The notes beneath the pieces were generated by a model. It searched no databases and had not been told where the DNA came from. It saw only the letters and a program-made list of their open reading frames with translations. A program made the translations under genes and the position numbers. This document shows, in pieces, positions 1 through 12,183 of a stretch of 64,000 nucleotides of DNA; within the stretch, counting starts at the first letter, position 1, and the number at the start of each line of letters is the position of its first letter. The stretch is from positions 682,001 to 746,000 of the forward strand of contig WGLS01000001.1 of the NCBI GenBank assembly GCA_016125455.1, written 5' to 3'. This stretch comes from Alphaproteobacteria bacterium. Its GTDB lineage: Bacteria; Pseudomonadota; Alphaproteobacteria; Caulobacterales; Parvularculaceae.

Positions 1-2
1 AC

Positions 3-1088
3 AGCGTCAGGGATCGCAGCCCTTCGACGTCGCGGTTTGAGCCTGCTGCCGGGGCGCGGCCGGGGTCGTTGATCGACCGGCAACTGCGGCTCGAAGGCTT
101 CGCCGTCGACGCAACGAACGAGATTGCGGCGCGGGCCGCCGCGCGGCTTGCCCGCGGCATTGGCGGCGGGGACCTTGTCTACCTGCATGGGCCGTCCGGG
201 TGCGGAAAGACGCACCTTCTGAATGGCGTCGCGAACGCGCTGCTGGATGCCGATCCGGCAACGCCGCTGGCGTACTACACCTATTCCGACATTCGCGATG
301 AAAGCGCCGCGGCCGCGCGCCAGGGAAAGCTGCAGGAGTTTCACCTCAAGCTTGCGGGCCTCGACCTTCTGATGATCGACGATATCCACCTGCTCGCATC
401 AAGCAAACGCACGCAGGAGGAAATCCTGAACCTGGTCGACGCGTTTCGCAGTGCGGGCAAGATGGTGGCGATCGCCGGCGACCTCGACCCGGCGCACCTG
501 CGCGAAGCAGGGTTCAATGCGCGGCTCGCCGATCGCCTGGCGGGCGGCGTGCCGGCGTCGATCCAGCCGGCGAGCGATGCGCTCAGAATTGAGATCCTCG
601 CCACCCGCCGCTCGGCCGAAGACGCCAACTGCATTATCGGCGACGATGTTCTCGAATTCATCGGCATGGCCTTCCGCGGGAGCATTCGCGAGGCGATCGG
701 CGCGTTCAAGCAGGTTTTGTTGACCTACGGACATGAAGCCCGAACAGTGTCGGTCGCCGATGCGAAGGATGCGCTAAGGGTTCGGCTTCAGGCCGGCGCG
801 GTCGGTCTCGACGATCTGTTGCGCGCGACCGCCGATGTGTTCGGTCTTTCGGTCGCTGACCTCACGGGCCGCGCCCAGCCGCAGCGAATCGCAAGGGCCC
901 GACACGCGTTTTCCATGGTCGGTCGCGAAGGCTTGAAGGAATCCTTCCCCCGCCTCGGCGCCGCCCTGAAACGCGATCACACGACGATCATGTCATCCTA
1001 TGACCGCGCCCAGGCCCTGCACGATCGCGACGAGGCCTTCCGTTCGCGGGTCGCGGCCATCCGCAATCTGCTCGGCCTTCCGGACTAG
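3..1088 (+). CDS. dnaA: Chromosomal replication initiator DnaA, 5' end outside window
   Basis: This protein is the AAA+ ATPase that binds DnaA boxes and melts the origin. The reading frame is open to the left edge, so the N-terminal domains I and II either lie upstream or are missing; the first in-window start candidate is a TTG at 69. Counting from that TTG, Walker A is GPSGCGKTH (41-49) and Walker B is LLMIDDIHLL (100-109). An arginine-finger-like LADRLAGG follows near 153-160, and a sensor 2 segment GSIREAIGAF near 204-213. Domain IV runs from about 245 to the end and keeps the RDHTT box (302-306) of the DNA-binding signature. The sequence differs from textbook DnaA at several conserved places: GPSGCGKT replaces GGVGLGKT, and LKRDHTT replaces FGGRDHTT. 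Downstream dnaN, recF and gyrB confirm the identity by synteny. Confidence 0.88.
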   Translation, partial: SVRDRSPSTSRFEPAAGARPGSLIDRQLRLEGFAVDATNEIAARAAARLARGIGGGDLVYLHGPSGCGKTHLLNGVANALLDADPATPLAYYTYSDIRDESAAAARQGKLQEFHLKLAGLDLLMIDDIHLLASSKRTQEEILNLVDAFRSAGKMVAIAGDLDPAHLREAGFNARLADRLAGGVPASIQPASDALRIEILATRRSAEDANCIIGDDVLEFIGMAFRGSIREAIGAFKQVLLTYGHEARTVSVADAKDALRVRLQAGAVGLDDLLRATADVFGLSVADLTGRAQPQRIARARHAFSMVGREGLKESFPRLGAALKRDHTTIMSSYDRAQALHDRDEAFRSRVAAIRNLLGLPD

Positions 1089-1106
1089 CATCCTGAACTG
1101 GCCGGA

Positions 1107-1121
1107 CTGGCGAAGCGCCAG
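1107..1121. other. Small inverted repeat after dnaA
   Basis: CTGGCG and CGCCAG pair around an AAG loop, 18 bases after the dnaA stop. No T-run follows, so it is at best a weak terminator. A similar GCCGCC/GGCGGC hairpin lies at 1262-1276. Confidence 0.25.
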
Positions 1122-1321
1122 CAGGTTGTGGTAACATTCACGACCGATCAGGACGCCGCGAACGGCACCTTGTCGGCGCGCGTCGGATCGTTTCCGGCTC
1201 TTGTGCGGCGCTTCGCGCGTTCGGTCGCTTTGGCGCGATCGATGCGAAAGAACGTCGCCACGCCGCCAGTGGCGGCCGCGTCCGACAACCAAGCCGATAG
1301 CGGCGTTCGATTTCAATAGCG

Positions 1322-1348
1322 GGCGCGCCTTCAACCCGATGGCGCGCC
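1322..1348. promoter_or_regulatory. Paired 8-bp palindromes upstream of dnaN
   Basis: The palindrome GGCGCGCC occurs at 1322-1329 and again at 1341-1348, ending 24 bases before the dnaN ATG. The copies can pair with each other or act as a two-site operator. No canonical DnaA box was found by eye in the dnaA-dnaN spacer. A role is inference only. Confidence 0.25.
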
Positions 1349-1372
1349 AACGCACGTGACGGACGCGGAGAC

Positions 1373-2491
1373 ATGAAGGTAACGATCGAAAAGTCGGCAT
1401 TCGTGAAGGCGCTTGGCCACGTGCAGAGCGTCGTTGAGCGCCGCAACACAATTCCCATCCTCGCCAATGTCCTGCTGCAGGCCGACGGCGGCGCATTGAC
1501 GCTAACGGCGACCGATCTCGACATTGAGGTGTCCGAGGCGGCGCCGGCCGACGTTGCGCGGTCTGGCGCGACCACTGCGTCGGCGCTGACGCTCTATGAA
1601 ATCGTCCGCAAGCTGCCGGATGGCGCCCAGGTGCGCCTTGAGCTGTCCCAGGACGATCACCGGCTTGCCGTTGCGGCCGGCCGATCGGAGTTTTCCCTTG
1701 CGGTCCTGCCGGACGAAGATTTCCCGACGCTGTCGACCGACGAGATGGCTGTCCGCTTTTCCATGCCGACAGCCGATTTGCGCCACCTCCTCGCAAAGGC
1801 GCGGTTCGCCATGTCGCAGGAAGAGACTCGGTACTATCTCAATGGCGTTTATCTGCATCCGGTCGAAGGCGGCGACGGCGGGGTCTATCGGGCCGCGGCG
1901 ACGGACGGCCACCGGCTCGCCCGCATCGACGCCGATCTGCCGGCGGGCGCCTCCGAGGCGCCGGGCGTGATCGTTCCCCGCAAGGCGGTGCTTGAACTCG
2001 GGCGGTTGCTCGACGACGCTGACGAGACCGTGGATGTTGCGGTTTCGACGTCCAAGATCCGCTTCGGCTTCGGCGCCGGGCACCTCACGTCAAAGCTCGT
2101 CGACGGGACCTTTCCCGACTATGAGCGCGTTATCCCCAAGGACAATCCGAACCGGCTCGACGTCGATGCGGGCGACTTCGCAAAGGCTGTCGATCGCGTC
2201 GCGACGGTGTCCGCCGATCGCACGCGGTCGGTGAAGCTTGCCCTCGACCGGGACCGGTTGCGGCTCACGGTCAACAATCCGGAGGCTGGCAGCGCGCTTG
2301 AGGAGTTGTCGGTCGACTTCACGGGCGACCCGCTCGAGATTGGCTTCAACGCGCGCTATCTGCTTGACGTGGCGGCGCAGATCGATGGCGACGCCATGAC
2401 CATGCGCCTCGCGGATCCGTCTTCGCCGACGGTGATGATTGATGAAGCCGATCCGCGGGCGCTCTACGTGCTAATGCCGCTGCGCGTCTGA
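1373..2491 (+). CDS. dnaN: DNA polymerase III beta subunit (sliding clamp)
   Basis: The beta clamp is a ring-shaped dimer that tethers the replicative polymerase and other DNA enzymes to the template. The protein has 372 aa, the usual family length, with three repeated clamp folds. The N-terminal MKVTIEKSAFVKAL and the C-terminal ALYVLMPLRV are typical of the family; the C-terminal residues form the edge of the partner-binding pocket. The ATG at 1373 has a GGAG a few bases upstream. It sits between dnaA and recF as in many bacteria. A 284-base spacer without a gene separates it from dnaA, and recF begins about 10-45 bases downstream depending on the start used. Confidence 0.97.
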   Translation: MKVTIEKSAFVKALGHVQSVVERRNTIPILANVLLQADGGALTLTATDLDIEVSEAAPADVARSGATTASALTLYEIVRKLPDGAQVRLELSQDDHRLAVAAGRSEFSLAVLPDEDFPTLSTDEMAVRFSMPTADLRHLLAKARFAMSQEETRYYLNGVYLHPVEGGDGGVYRAAATDGHRLARIDADLPAGASEAPGVIVPRKAVLELGRLLDDADETVDVAVSTSKIRFGFGAGHLTSKLVDGTFPDYERVIPKDNPNRLDVDAGDFAKAVDRVATVSADRTRSVKLALDRDRLRLTVNNPEAGSALEELSVDFTGDPLEIGFNARYLLDVAAQIDGDAMTMRLADPSSPTVMIDEADPRALYVLMPLRV

Positions 2492-2536
2492 CGACGGCGT
2501 TTGGTGCGCGCGACGGAGGCGCTGAAAGAATTGGGC

Positions 2537-6317
<3,781 letters not shown>

Positions 6318-6318
6318 C

Positions 6319-6365
6319 TTCAATTCCGCGTCGACAGATTGACGCAGGTTGACGCGACAATTGAA
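6319..6365. terminator. Inverted repeat between gyrB and mscS
   Basis: TTCAATT (6319-6325) pairs with AATTGAA (6359-6365). An inner GCGTC (6328-6332) pairs with GACGC (6351-6355) across a small internal loop. It starts 2 bases after the gyrB stop, consistent with a transcript end, but no T-run follows. Confidence 0.35.
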
Positions 6366-6409
6366 ACCGGCACGCTGCGATCCGCAGGCAGATGACAGGA
6401 GGCCGGCCG

Positions 6410-7285
6410 ATGCAGTCCCCGAACGAAGGCCCCGGCGGGGCCGGCCTCATAAATGACGCGCGCGAGCTATTGAATCCTGAGACGCTCGCTGCGCTGATGC
6501 AGACGGGCGTCAGCTGGGGCGTCACCGCCATCGGCGCGCTCGCCGTTCTGGTGATCGGCCTGTGGATCGCCGGCAATTTTCGCAAGGCGACGCAAGCCGC
6601 GGTGAACCGCGCGCCGAACCTCGACGCCACGCTTGCGAACTTCTTCGGCAGCATCGTCTATTACCTCGTCGTCGCATTCGTCATCATCGCCGTCCTTTCG
6701 ATGTTCGGTATACAGACGACGGGCCTTGCGGCGCTGATCGGCGCGGCCGGCCTCGCGATAGGCCTCGCCCTGCAGGGCACGCTCGGCCATGTGGCTTCGG
6801 GCGTCATGTTGCTGGCGTTCCGGCCGTTTCGCATCGGCGACTGGGTCGAGGTCGCCGGCCAGTCCGGGTCGGTTCGGGAAATCAATTTGTTCACGACCGA
6901 ACTCGCGTCCGCCGACAACAAGAAGATCATCGTCCCGAACGGCGATGTCTACGGCACGTCTATCGTCAACTATTCCGCGTACCCGACGCGGCGCGTCGAT
7001 TTCGTCATGGGCATTTCCTACGGCGATGACATTGACGCCGCGATGGCGAGCCTCAACGCCGTCATCGACGCAGAACCGCGCGCGCTCGCCGATCCGGCGC
7101 GTCAGGTCGTCGTTGGCGAACTTGGCGACAGTTCGGTCAATATCATCGTTCGCGTGTGGGTGAAGACGCCGGACTATTGGGGCGTCAAGTTCGACCTGAC
7201 CAAGGCTTTCAAGCAGCGCTTCGACGCGGACGGCATCACCATTCCGTTCCCCGTCCGGACGATCTACACGCAGGCCGCGGCGTAA
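6410..7285 (+). CDS. mscS: Small-conductance mechanosensitive channel, MscS family
   Basis: MscS channels open under membrane tension and release solutes on osmotic downshift. The protein has 291 aa from the ATG at 6410, chosen because a perfect AGGAGG lies at 6397-6402, 7 bases away; an ATG at 6392 lies upstream of that site. Three membrane helices occupy roughly residues 22-120. The Gly/Ala-rich pore helix is visible as GLAALIGAAGLAIGLALQG, followed by the beta domain (FRIGDWVEV) and the alpha/beta cytoplasmic vestibule (VPNGDVYG, ISYGDDID). Size and motif order match E. coli MscS (286 aa). It stands alone after gyrB and is convergent with the propeller gene at 7289. Confidence 0.93.
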   Translation: MQSPNEGPGGAGLINDARELLNPETLAALMQTGVSWGVTAIGALAVLVIGLWIAGNFRKATQAAVNRAPNLDATLANFFGSIVYYLVVAFVIIAVLSMFGIQTTGLAALIGAAGLAIGLALQGTLGHVASGVMLLAFRPFRIGDWVEVAGQSGSVREINLFTTELASADNKKIIVPNGDVYGTSIVNYSAYPTRRVDFVMGISYGDDIDAAMASLNAVIDAEPRALADPARQVVVGELGDSSVNIIVRVWVKTPDYWGVKFDLTKAFKQRFDADGITIPFPVRTIYTQAAA

Positions 7286-7288
7286 GGT

Positions 7289-8587
7289 TCAGTCGATTGC
7301 CGCGAGGTCGTGGACCCCACGGGGCAACCGAATGCGCCGGTCCGCCGGTTCGATGCGGCGGGCGTCGCCCTCGCCGACGAGCCGGAAAAATTCAATCCAG
7401 CCGTCGCTCCGAGGGTCTCCATGGTCCTGGTAAACGGCGATCGCGACCGTGTCTCCGTCAGCGTCGAAGACGGCGTCTTCCGGCAGGACGCCCCGGAACG
7501 CAACGCGCTCGCCTAACGTCCGTATGGTTCCGTTTTCGATGGAGACGAGCGACGCCGAAGATGCGTTGCGACCAGGCAGGATGGAGGTCAGCCCGCCCGG
7601 CAGGTACGTACGTTCCATATTGACCGCGACGGCGAGGCGGCCGTCCCGGCTGACGCCGAATGCCTCCGGGCTTTTGGAAACGGCCGCTTCGGATGCCTCG
7701 CGGGCCGAGCCGTCGGCGGCGAACGCATAGGCGACGAGCGAGCCGCTGCCATTTAACGCCGCGTCGATCGACTTCGGCCCCCATGCGACGTCGGCCACAA
7801 TGAGGGCCGAGCCATCATTGGTCCAGCGCGCAACCGAGAGCCAGCGGTCGACGCGGAGCGGCGGTCCGGCGCGCGCTGCTACGGGCGCGCCGTCTGCGCC
7901 GAGTTTGAAGGAAAGCGCCGCAACCGCCTGGTTTCCAAGCACGACGGCGCCCGCTGCGCCGTCAGGCCGGATGGCGGCGAAGGTCGCGCCCTCATCGCGT
8001 TCGCGCGCCGCGAACGCCGGGACAGTCAGGTCAATTGATTGCGGGGCCTGCGGGAGACCGTCCAATAAAGGAACGATCGCGATCTCGCCCTTGTCGGTTC
8101 CGCAGGCGACAAGAAGCCATCCGTCATCTGGGGCGATGTCGACGGATTTCGGCATGTGGCACGCATCGAGCGTCGAGAGGACAGCGCCTTCTTCGAGATT
8201 GATTGTGGTTATCGTTCGCGCAGGCGGGATTGCGTCGAAAACATCGTCCGCGTCGCGCAGGTCTCGGGCAACGCCGCCGCGACTTGTCACCACATAGGCG
8301 AACCGTCCATCCGCCGATGTCGCGAGAGAGCCGGGCCAGCCCATGACCGTGTTTGAGACCGGGACTTGCGCAATGATCCTGCCGGCCTCGGGGTCGAGAA
8401 TATAGAGCGTGTCCGCGGCGCCGCCGATCGGATGCAGCTTTCCGTCGGCATAGGCGGTCGCCGCCATGTCGCCATCGACAAGGGCGAGGAGACGCGATCC
8501 GGTCCAGGCGCCGTCGCCCGCCGATGCCGGCGCGGCCGCCGCCATTGCCGACGACAGTCCGGCGAGAAATCGAATTGGCATTCGCAT
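7289..8587 (-). CDS. Exported beta-propeller protein of unknown function
   Basis: The protein has 432 aa with a signal peptide (FLAGLSSAMAAAAPASAG, cut near residue 23), so it is likely periplasmic or secreted. The mature part consists of repeated four-strand blades with YVTN/lactonase-like signatures: TLYILDPEAGRIIAQVPVS, SADGRFAYVV, APDDGWLLVACG and SRDGRLAVAVN. No catalytic motif was recognised. The start has GGAGG 7 bases upstream in its own sense. It lies 63 bases downstream of a MarR-family gene on the same strand, with an AT-rich palindrome between them. Co-transcription with, or control by, that regulator is therefore plausible. The ligand is unknown. Confidence 0.8.
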   Translation of the reverse strand: MRMPIRFLAGLSSAMAAAAPASAGDGAWTGSRLLALVDGDMAATAYADGKLHPIGGAADTLYILDPEAGRIIAQVPVSNTVMGWPGSLATSADGRFAYVVTSRGGVARDLRDADDVFDAIPPARTITTINLEEGAVLSTLDACHMPKSVDIAPDDGWLLVACGTDKGEIAIVPLLDGLPQAPQSIDLTVPAFAARERDEGATFAAIRPDGAAGAVVLGNQAVAALSFKLGADGAPVAARAGPPLRVDRWLSVARWTNDGSALIVADVAWGPKSIDAALNGSGSLVAYAFAADGSAREASEAAVSKSPEAFGVSRDGRLAVAVNMERTYLPGGLTSILPGRNASSASLVSIENGTIRTLGERVAFRGVLPEDAVFDADGDTVAIAVYQDHGDPRSDGWIEFFRLVGEGDARRIEPADRRIRLPRGVHDLAAID

Positions 8588-8617
8588 GTCGGCGCCTCCA
8601 GGCAGCGTGGCGCCAAT

Positions 8618-8638
8618 ATATAACGAACTTCGTATTAT
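8618..8638. promoter_or_regulatory. Candidate MarR-type operator
   Basis: An imperfect palindrome with core ACGAA-C-TTCGT (8623-8633) is flanked, after two mismatched pairs, by ATA/TAT. It is AT-rich against a GC-rich background. It lies in the 63-base gap between the MarR-family gene and the propeller gene. Binding by that regulator is inference. Confidence 0.45.
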
Positions 8639-8650
8639 TCAACCATCGCA

Positions 8651-9133
8651 CTAATTGCGTCGTCGACCGCCGGAACCTGATCCGCTGGCCGCCTCCTCGT
8701 CTTCGACAAGGCGCGCGGCGATGGTCTCCAGGTGACCGACAAGCGGCTTGCGGTCGGCGCGCGGCAGGGCGGCCAGCATCCGCCGGGTGCGTTCCCGTTC
8801 CTCCTCGATGATCGCCGCATAGGTCCGCCGCCCTTGCGCCGTCAGGTTCAGCGCTACCGCGCGCCGGTCGCCATCGAGGCGCTCCCTTGAGACGAGGCCC
8901 ATGCGGACGAGCCTGTCGACGGCGCTCGTCGCGGTCGTCGTGGCGATCCCGAGATGGCGCGAAAGCGCCTTCATCGGCGCGCCCGCATTGTCGGCGACGA
9001 AACGCATGGCGGCGATATCCGTTGGGTGAGCACGAAACCGGCTGTGCGCGTTCGGCATGGTCGGTTCGGATATCTTGAGGATGCGCAGGAGCTCTGCGAT
9101 GGCGAGCCGCAGGCGTTCGACGTCGTCGGTCAT
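8651..9133 (-). CDS. MarR-family transcriptional regulator
   Basis: This 160-aa protein has the winged-helix layout of MarR regulators, which bind palindromic operators as dimers and release on ligand binding. The recognition region reads LSRHLGIATTTATSAVDRL (about 58-76), followed by the wing GLVSRERLDGDRRAVALNLT. The C-terminal helix ends in a Ser/Gly/Arg-rich tail. The gene lies between a CorA/ZntB-type transporter upstream and an exported propeller protein downstream, all on the minus strand. The AT-rich palindrome just past its stop is a candidate operator. The ligand is unknown. Confidence 0.9.
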   Translation of the reverse strand: MTDDVERLRLAIAELLRILKISEPTMPNAHSRFRAHPTDIAAMRFVADNAGAPMKALSRHLGIATTTATSAVDRLVRMGLVSRERLDGDRRAVALNLTAQGRRTYAAIIEEERERTRRMLAALPRADRKPLVGHLETIAARLVEDEEAASGSGSGGRRRN

Positions 9134-9175
9134 GCGCGCAGCCTAATCCGTTCCGCGGGAAGTCGGAAAGCCCCG

Positions 9176-10195
9176 CTACAGCCAGTCATGGGATCGGAAC
9201 CACCAGAATAGGGCGGCGGCGATCGCGAACGTCGTCGCGACGACGATCGCGAAGGCGTAAGGATAGTTCGCGCCTGGAATGCCCGCGACATTGATGCCGA
9301 GAAGTCCCGTCAGGAATCCGAGCGGCAGGAAGATCGCCGCCACGATCGACAGCACCATCATGTTCCGGTTCATCCGCTCGGCAATTTCATTTGTAAGCTG
9401 ATCGTTCAGAACGAGGCCGCGCTCACGGATGGCGTCGATCTCCTCGATCATGCGAACCTGCCGGTCGATGAGTTGCGTCATTTCATTCCGCCCCTCCGCA
9501 TCAAAAAGGGGCGGCTCCATGGCGACGTCGATCGCGGCGAGCGCGGTCAGCGCGTCCCGTTGCGGGAAGAAAAATCGCCGGTACACGATGGCGTCATTCC
9601 GCAGCTCGGCAAGCGCGTCGCGAATCTCCTTCGGCGATTTGAGGCCCGCCGCCTCGAGCGCGTCGACCCGCTCCGACATCGTTCGGATAACAGGCTCGGC
9701 CCGTTCCAGAAGGCCCTCGATCAGGGCAAGGACGAACCAGCCGCGCGTCCGCGGCGCGTTCCCTGCCTCCATCCTCTCGCGAATGGCGACGACGGCGGCG
9801 AGCCGGCGCAGGCGGACGGAGACGATGCGCCGCTCCCCGACCCACATGCGGATCGACACCATGTCCTCCGGCTCGGCGTCCGGGTTCGTGTTGACGCCGC
9901 GCATGTTCAGAAGGACGCCGCGGCCATGCCGCACGGCGCGAGGCCGAGTGTCCTTGGGCGTCAGCGCGTCAGCGACGGTCTCGTCGAAGGTTCGGCGCAG
10001 CCATCCGTGCACGTCGCCATCATTGAGGTCGAGATGGATCCAGCGATAGACGACGTCCGGCGGCGGCGGCAGGTCGATCGCGTCCGGCGGCGTCGGCGCG
10101 GCGGACCCGTCCGGCGCCACGTCGAAAGCGTACATTGGTCGTGTCGCTGGGGGCCTGATGGTCGAGGCGTTCGTCATGTCAGAGGGCGCTTCCAT
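9176..10195 (-). CDS. zntB: CorA-family zinc transporter, ZntB type
   Basis: The protein has 339 aa with the CorA fold: a large soluble N-terminal domain, a long helix, then two membrane helices near the C-terminus (roughly 270-292 and 305-325). The pore signature reads GINVAGIPG, closer to ZntB (GIN) than to the GMN motif of magnesium-transporting CorA. ZntB members move zinc across the inner membrane. The start is uncertain. The ATG at 10195 overlaps the end of the beta-lactamase gene by 17 bases, and a further ATG at 10177 lies just past that stop. The overlap indicates co-transcription with the beta-lactamase gene. Confidence 0.88.
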   Translation of the reverse strand: MEAPSDMTNASTIRPPATRPMYAFDVAPDGSAAPTPPDAIDLPPPPDVVYRWIHLDLNDGDVHGWLRRTFDETVADALTPKDTRPRAVRHGRGVLLNMRGVNTNPDAEPEDMVSIRMWVGERRIVSVRLRRLAAVVAIRERMEAGNAPRTRGWFVLALIEGLLERAEPVIRTMSERVDALEAAGLKSPKEIRDALAELRNDAIVYRRFFFPQRDALTALAAIDVAMEPPLFDAEGRNEMTQLIDRQVRMIEEIDAIRERGLVLNDQLTNEIAERMNRNMMVLSIVAAIFLPLGFLTGLLGINVAGIPGANYPYAFAIVVATTFAIAAALFWWFRSHDWL

Positions 10196-11150
10196 CAACG
10201 GACCATTCCCCGAACCTCGCCGCGAGGATGGCCCCGATCTCGCGATGGGCGGCTTCGGCGTCCGCGATTGCGGCGCCGCGTGGATCGAGATAGGCGGCGA
10301 AGATGACTGGCGCGCTCGCGGCCGGCGGATAAGCGAAGCCGACGACGTTCGTCGCGCCGTTATTGCTCGTGCCGGTCTTGTCGCCGACGCGCCACCCTTC
10401 GGGCAGGCCGCCGCGCACGCGTCGCGCGCCGGTGGGGGAGGCGATCATCCAGTCACGGACCGTTTCGGCCTCGGGGGTCGCAGCCGACGGCGCCTCGAAC
10501 AAAAGCTTCCGGACAAGCGCCGCCATCGCAGCGGGCGTCGTCGTGTCGCGCGGGTCGCCATCGAGATTTTCGTTAAGGTCGACTTCCCACCGGTCAAGCC
10601 GCGTAGCGTCGTCGCCGGCGACGCGCAGCCGCGCGGTGAAGCCCTCCGGCCCGCCAAGACCGCGGAGGAGAAGGTTCGCAGCCGGATTGTCACTGAGGAC
10701 GACGGCCGCCTCGGCGAGATCGCGCAAGGAAAGCGCGCGCGCTCCGTCCAGCGCCGGCTTCGTCACCGGCGCATAGGGGACGAGGTCATCCATCGTATAG
10801 GGAACAACTGCGTCCCGGTCCGGCGCTTCGCGAAGGGCGAAAAGCGCTGCGAGCCATTTGAACGTCGAGCACATGGCGAAACGCTCGTCGGCACGGCGGC
10901 CGAACGCCCGTCCGCTCGCGACGTCGATGACGTGGACGCCCACGCGTCCGCCAAGGCGCGCCTCAATGTCGGCGAGGCGCGCTTCGGCCGCTTGCGAGGT
11001 CTCCCCTGCCGCGTCGACCGGCGCGCCGCTGCATGCGGCGAAGGCGCCGAGCGCCCCGAGCGACAGCCCGCCGAGCGCGATGCCGTAGCCGGCGCGCAGC
11101 GCCGCGCGACGCGTTTGAACTAGGGAAGCCAGGCAAGAAAATCGGACCAT
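10179..11150 (-). CDS. Class A beta-lactamase, lipoprotein with possible Tat signal
   Basis: This is a serine beta-lactamase that hydrolyses beta-lactam antibiotics in the periplasm. With the ATG at 11150 the protein has 323 aa. The motifs are complete: STFK (Ser95 and Lys98 in this numbering), SDN in VVLSDNPAAN, the omega-loop Glu in WEVDLNEN, and KTG in GDKTGTSNNGATN. A Cys precedes the active Ser (MCSTFK), as in CTX-M and PER-like enzymes. No Cys follows KTG, so the carbapenemase-type disulfide is not expected. The signal region has twin arginines (TRRAALRAG) and a lipobox (GAFAAC), suggesting Tat export and membrane anchoring. An in-frame TTG at 11201 is a less likely start. The spectrum cannot be read from sequence alone. 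Confidence 0.92.
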   Translation of the reverse strand: MVRFSCLASLVQTRRAALRAGYGIALGGLSLGALGAFAACSGAPVDAAGETSQAAEARLADIEARLGGRVGVHVIDVASGRAFGRRADERFAMCSTFKWLAALFALREAPDRDAVVPYTMDDLVPYAPVTKPALDGARALSLRDLAEAAVVLSDNPAANLLLRGLGGPEGFTARLRVAGDDATRLDRWEVDLNENLDGDPRDTTTPAAMAALVRKLLFEAPSAATPEAETVRDWMIASPTGARRVRGGLPEGWRVGDKTGTSNNGATNVVGFAYPPAASAPVIFAAYLDPRGAAIADAEAAHREIGAILAARFGEWSVDGSAL

Positions 11151-11235
11151 GCGGGATCGTCTATCCCTGTCCGGCGCCGCATTCCAATAGGCAAGGTTCA
11201 ACCGACACGAGACGACAATGGCGACTTGCGCCCCG

Positions 11236-12183
11236 TCACCCCGCGTACGCGGCGAGCACTGCGCTGATCGTCAGGACCGATGCGGCAGTCGTCGCGGCGA
11301 TTGCGGCGGCCGTCTCGCGGGCGTAGACGCCGTACTGGCTCGCCATCACGAACGCGCCGACGCCTGACGGCACGACGCAGAACAGCATCGCCGGCCCGGC
11401 GACTGTCGTGGCGGCGAGGCCGGTAAACGCAAGGCCGGCAAACATGATCGTCGGCAGAAGCGCCATCTTGACCGCAAAGATCGCGCCGATGTGCCCGCCG
11501 ACCTCGCCGAGCGGCGGGCGCGGCGTCGTCGCGATGAAGAGCCCGAGCGAGACGAGCGCGACCGGCCCAGCGGCGCGACCCATGAAGAGGAAAAATGTTG
11601 CGAGCGGCCCTGGCAGGTCAAATGGCGCGCCGGCAATCGCAGCGACGCCCCGGAACGTCGAAACGACGAGGCCCAGCACCGTCGCCATCACCAGCGGATT
11701 GCGAAAAGGCGCAAGAAAATAGTCCGTAAGCCGCTTGTCGGGCGCCTTGTCCATGAGCGCCGCGCCGATGCCGATCACCGTCACGCCTTCGACCAGCATC
11801 AGCGCGACGAACGGTTGCGCCCAGCCCTCAATCGACAGCGCAATCGGCAGGCCGAGAAAGACGGCGTTGCCAAGCGTCGAGGCGAATGCGTGGGCCCCTG
11901 CTTCCGGCCCGGTCAGCCCGAACGCCCGTCTTCCGAGGGCGTAGCCGGCTGTCAGCGCTGCGGCGGCTGCGATGGCGTATATCGCCATGGCCTGCGCTTC
12001 GGCCGCGCCGAGCGGCGGCGCCCCGGCGACAACGCCGAAAATGCCCGCCGGCATCGCCACCCGAAACACAAAGCGGTTGAGCGCGGCGACATCGCCGGAT
12101 GGCAGAATTTCCTGCCGACCTGCGAGGAGGCCGGCGCCAATGATCGCGAAGACGGGGAGGGCGACGGCAAGAACGGCGGTCAT
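11236..12183 (-). CDS. AEC-family (auxin efflux carrier-like) transporter
   Basis: The protein has 315 aa in ten predicted membrane helices, arranged as two five-helix halves with a cytosolic break near the middle (DKAPDKRLTDYF). Family signatures include FAIIGAGLLAGR near the N-terminus, NRFVFRVAMPAGIF, STLGNAVFLGLPIAL and the C-terminal VVPSGVGAFVMASQYGV. AEC members are secondary transporters for small organic anions such as malate or malonate; the substrate here is unknown. The ATG at 12183 was chosen because the first helix begins right after it. The open frame extends another 135 codons upstream in GC-rich DNA without any conserved feature. Confidence 0.88.
   Translation of the reverse strand: MTAVLAVALPVFAIIGAGLLAGRQEILPSGDVAALNRFVFRVAMPAGIFGVVAGAPPLGAAEAQAMAIYAIAAAAALTAGYALGRRAFGLTGPEAGAHAFASTLGNAVFLGLPIALSIEGWAQPFVALMLVEGVTVIGIGAALMDKAPDKRLTDYFLAPFRNPLVMATVLGLVVSTFRGVAAIAGAPFDLPGPLATFFLFMGRAAGPVALVSLGLFIATTPRPPLGEVGGHIGAIFAVKMALLPTIMFAGLAFTGLAATTVAGPAMLFCVVPSGVGAFVMASQYGVYARETAAAIAATTAASVLTISAVLAAYAG

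Noticed and set aside
10179-11150. Carbapenemase of the KPC/GES type
   Set aside because: The Cys before the active Ser is present, but the partner Cys after KTG is missing, so the diagnostic disulfide cannot form.
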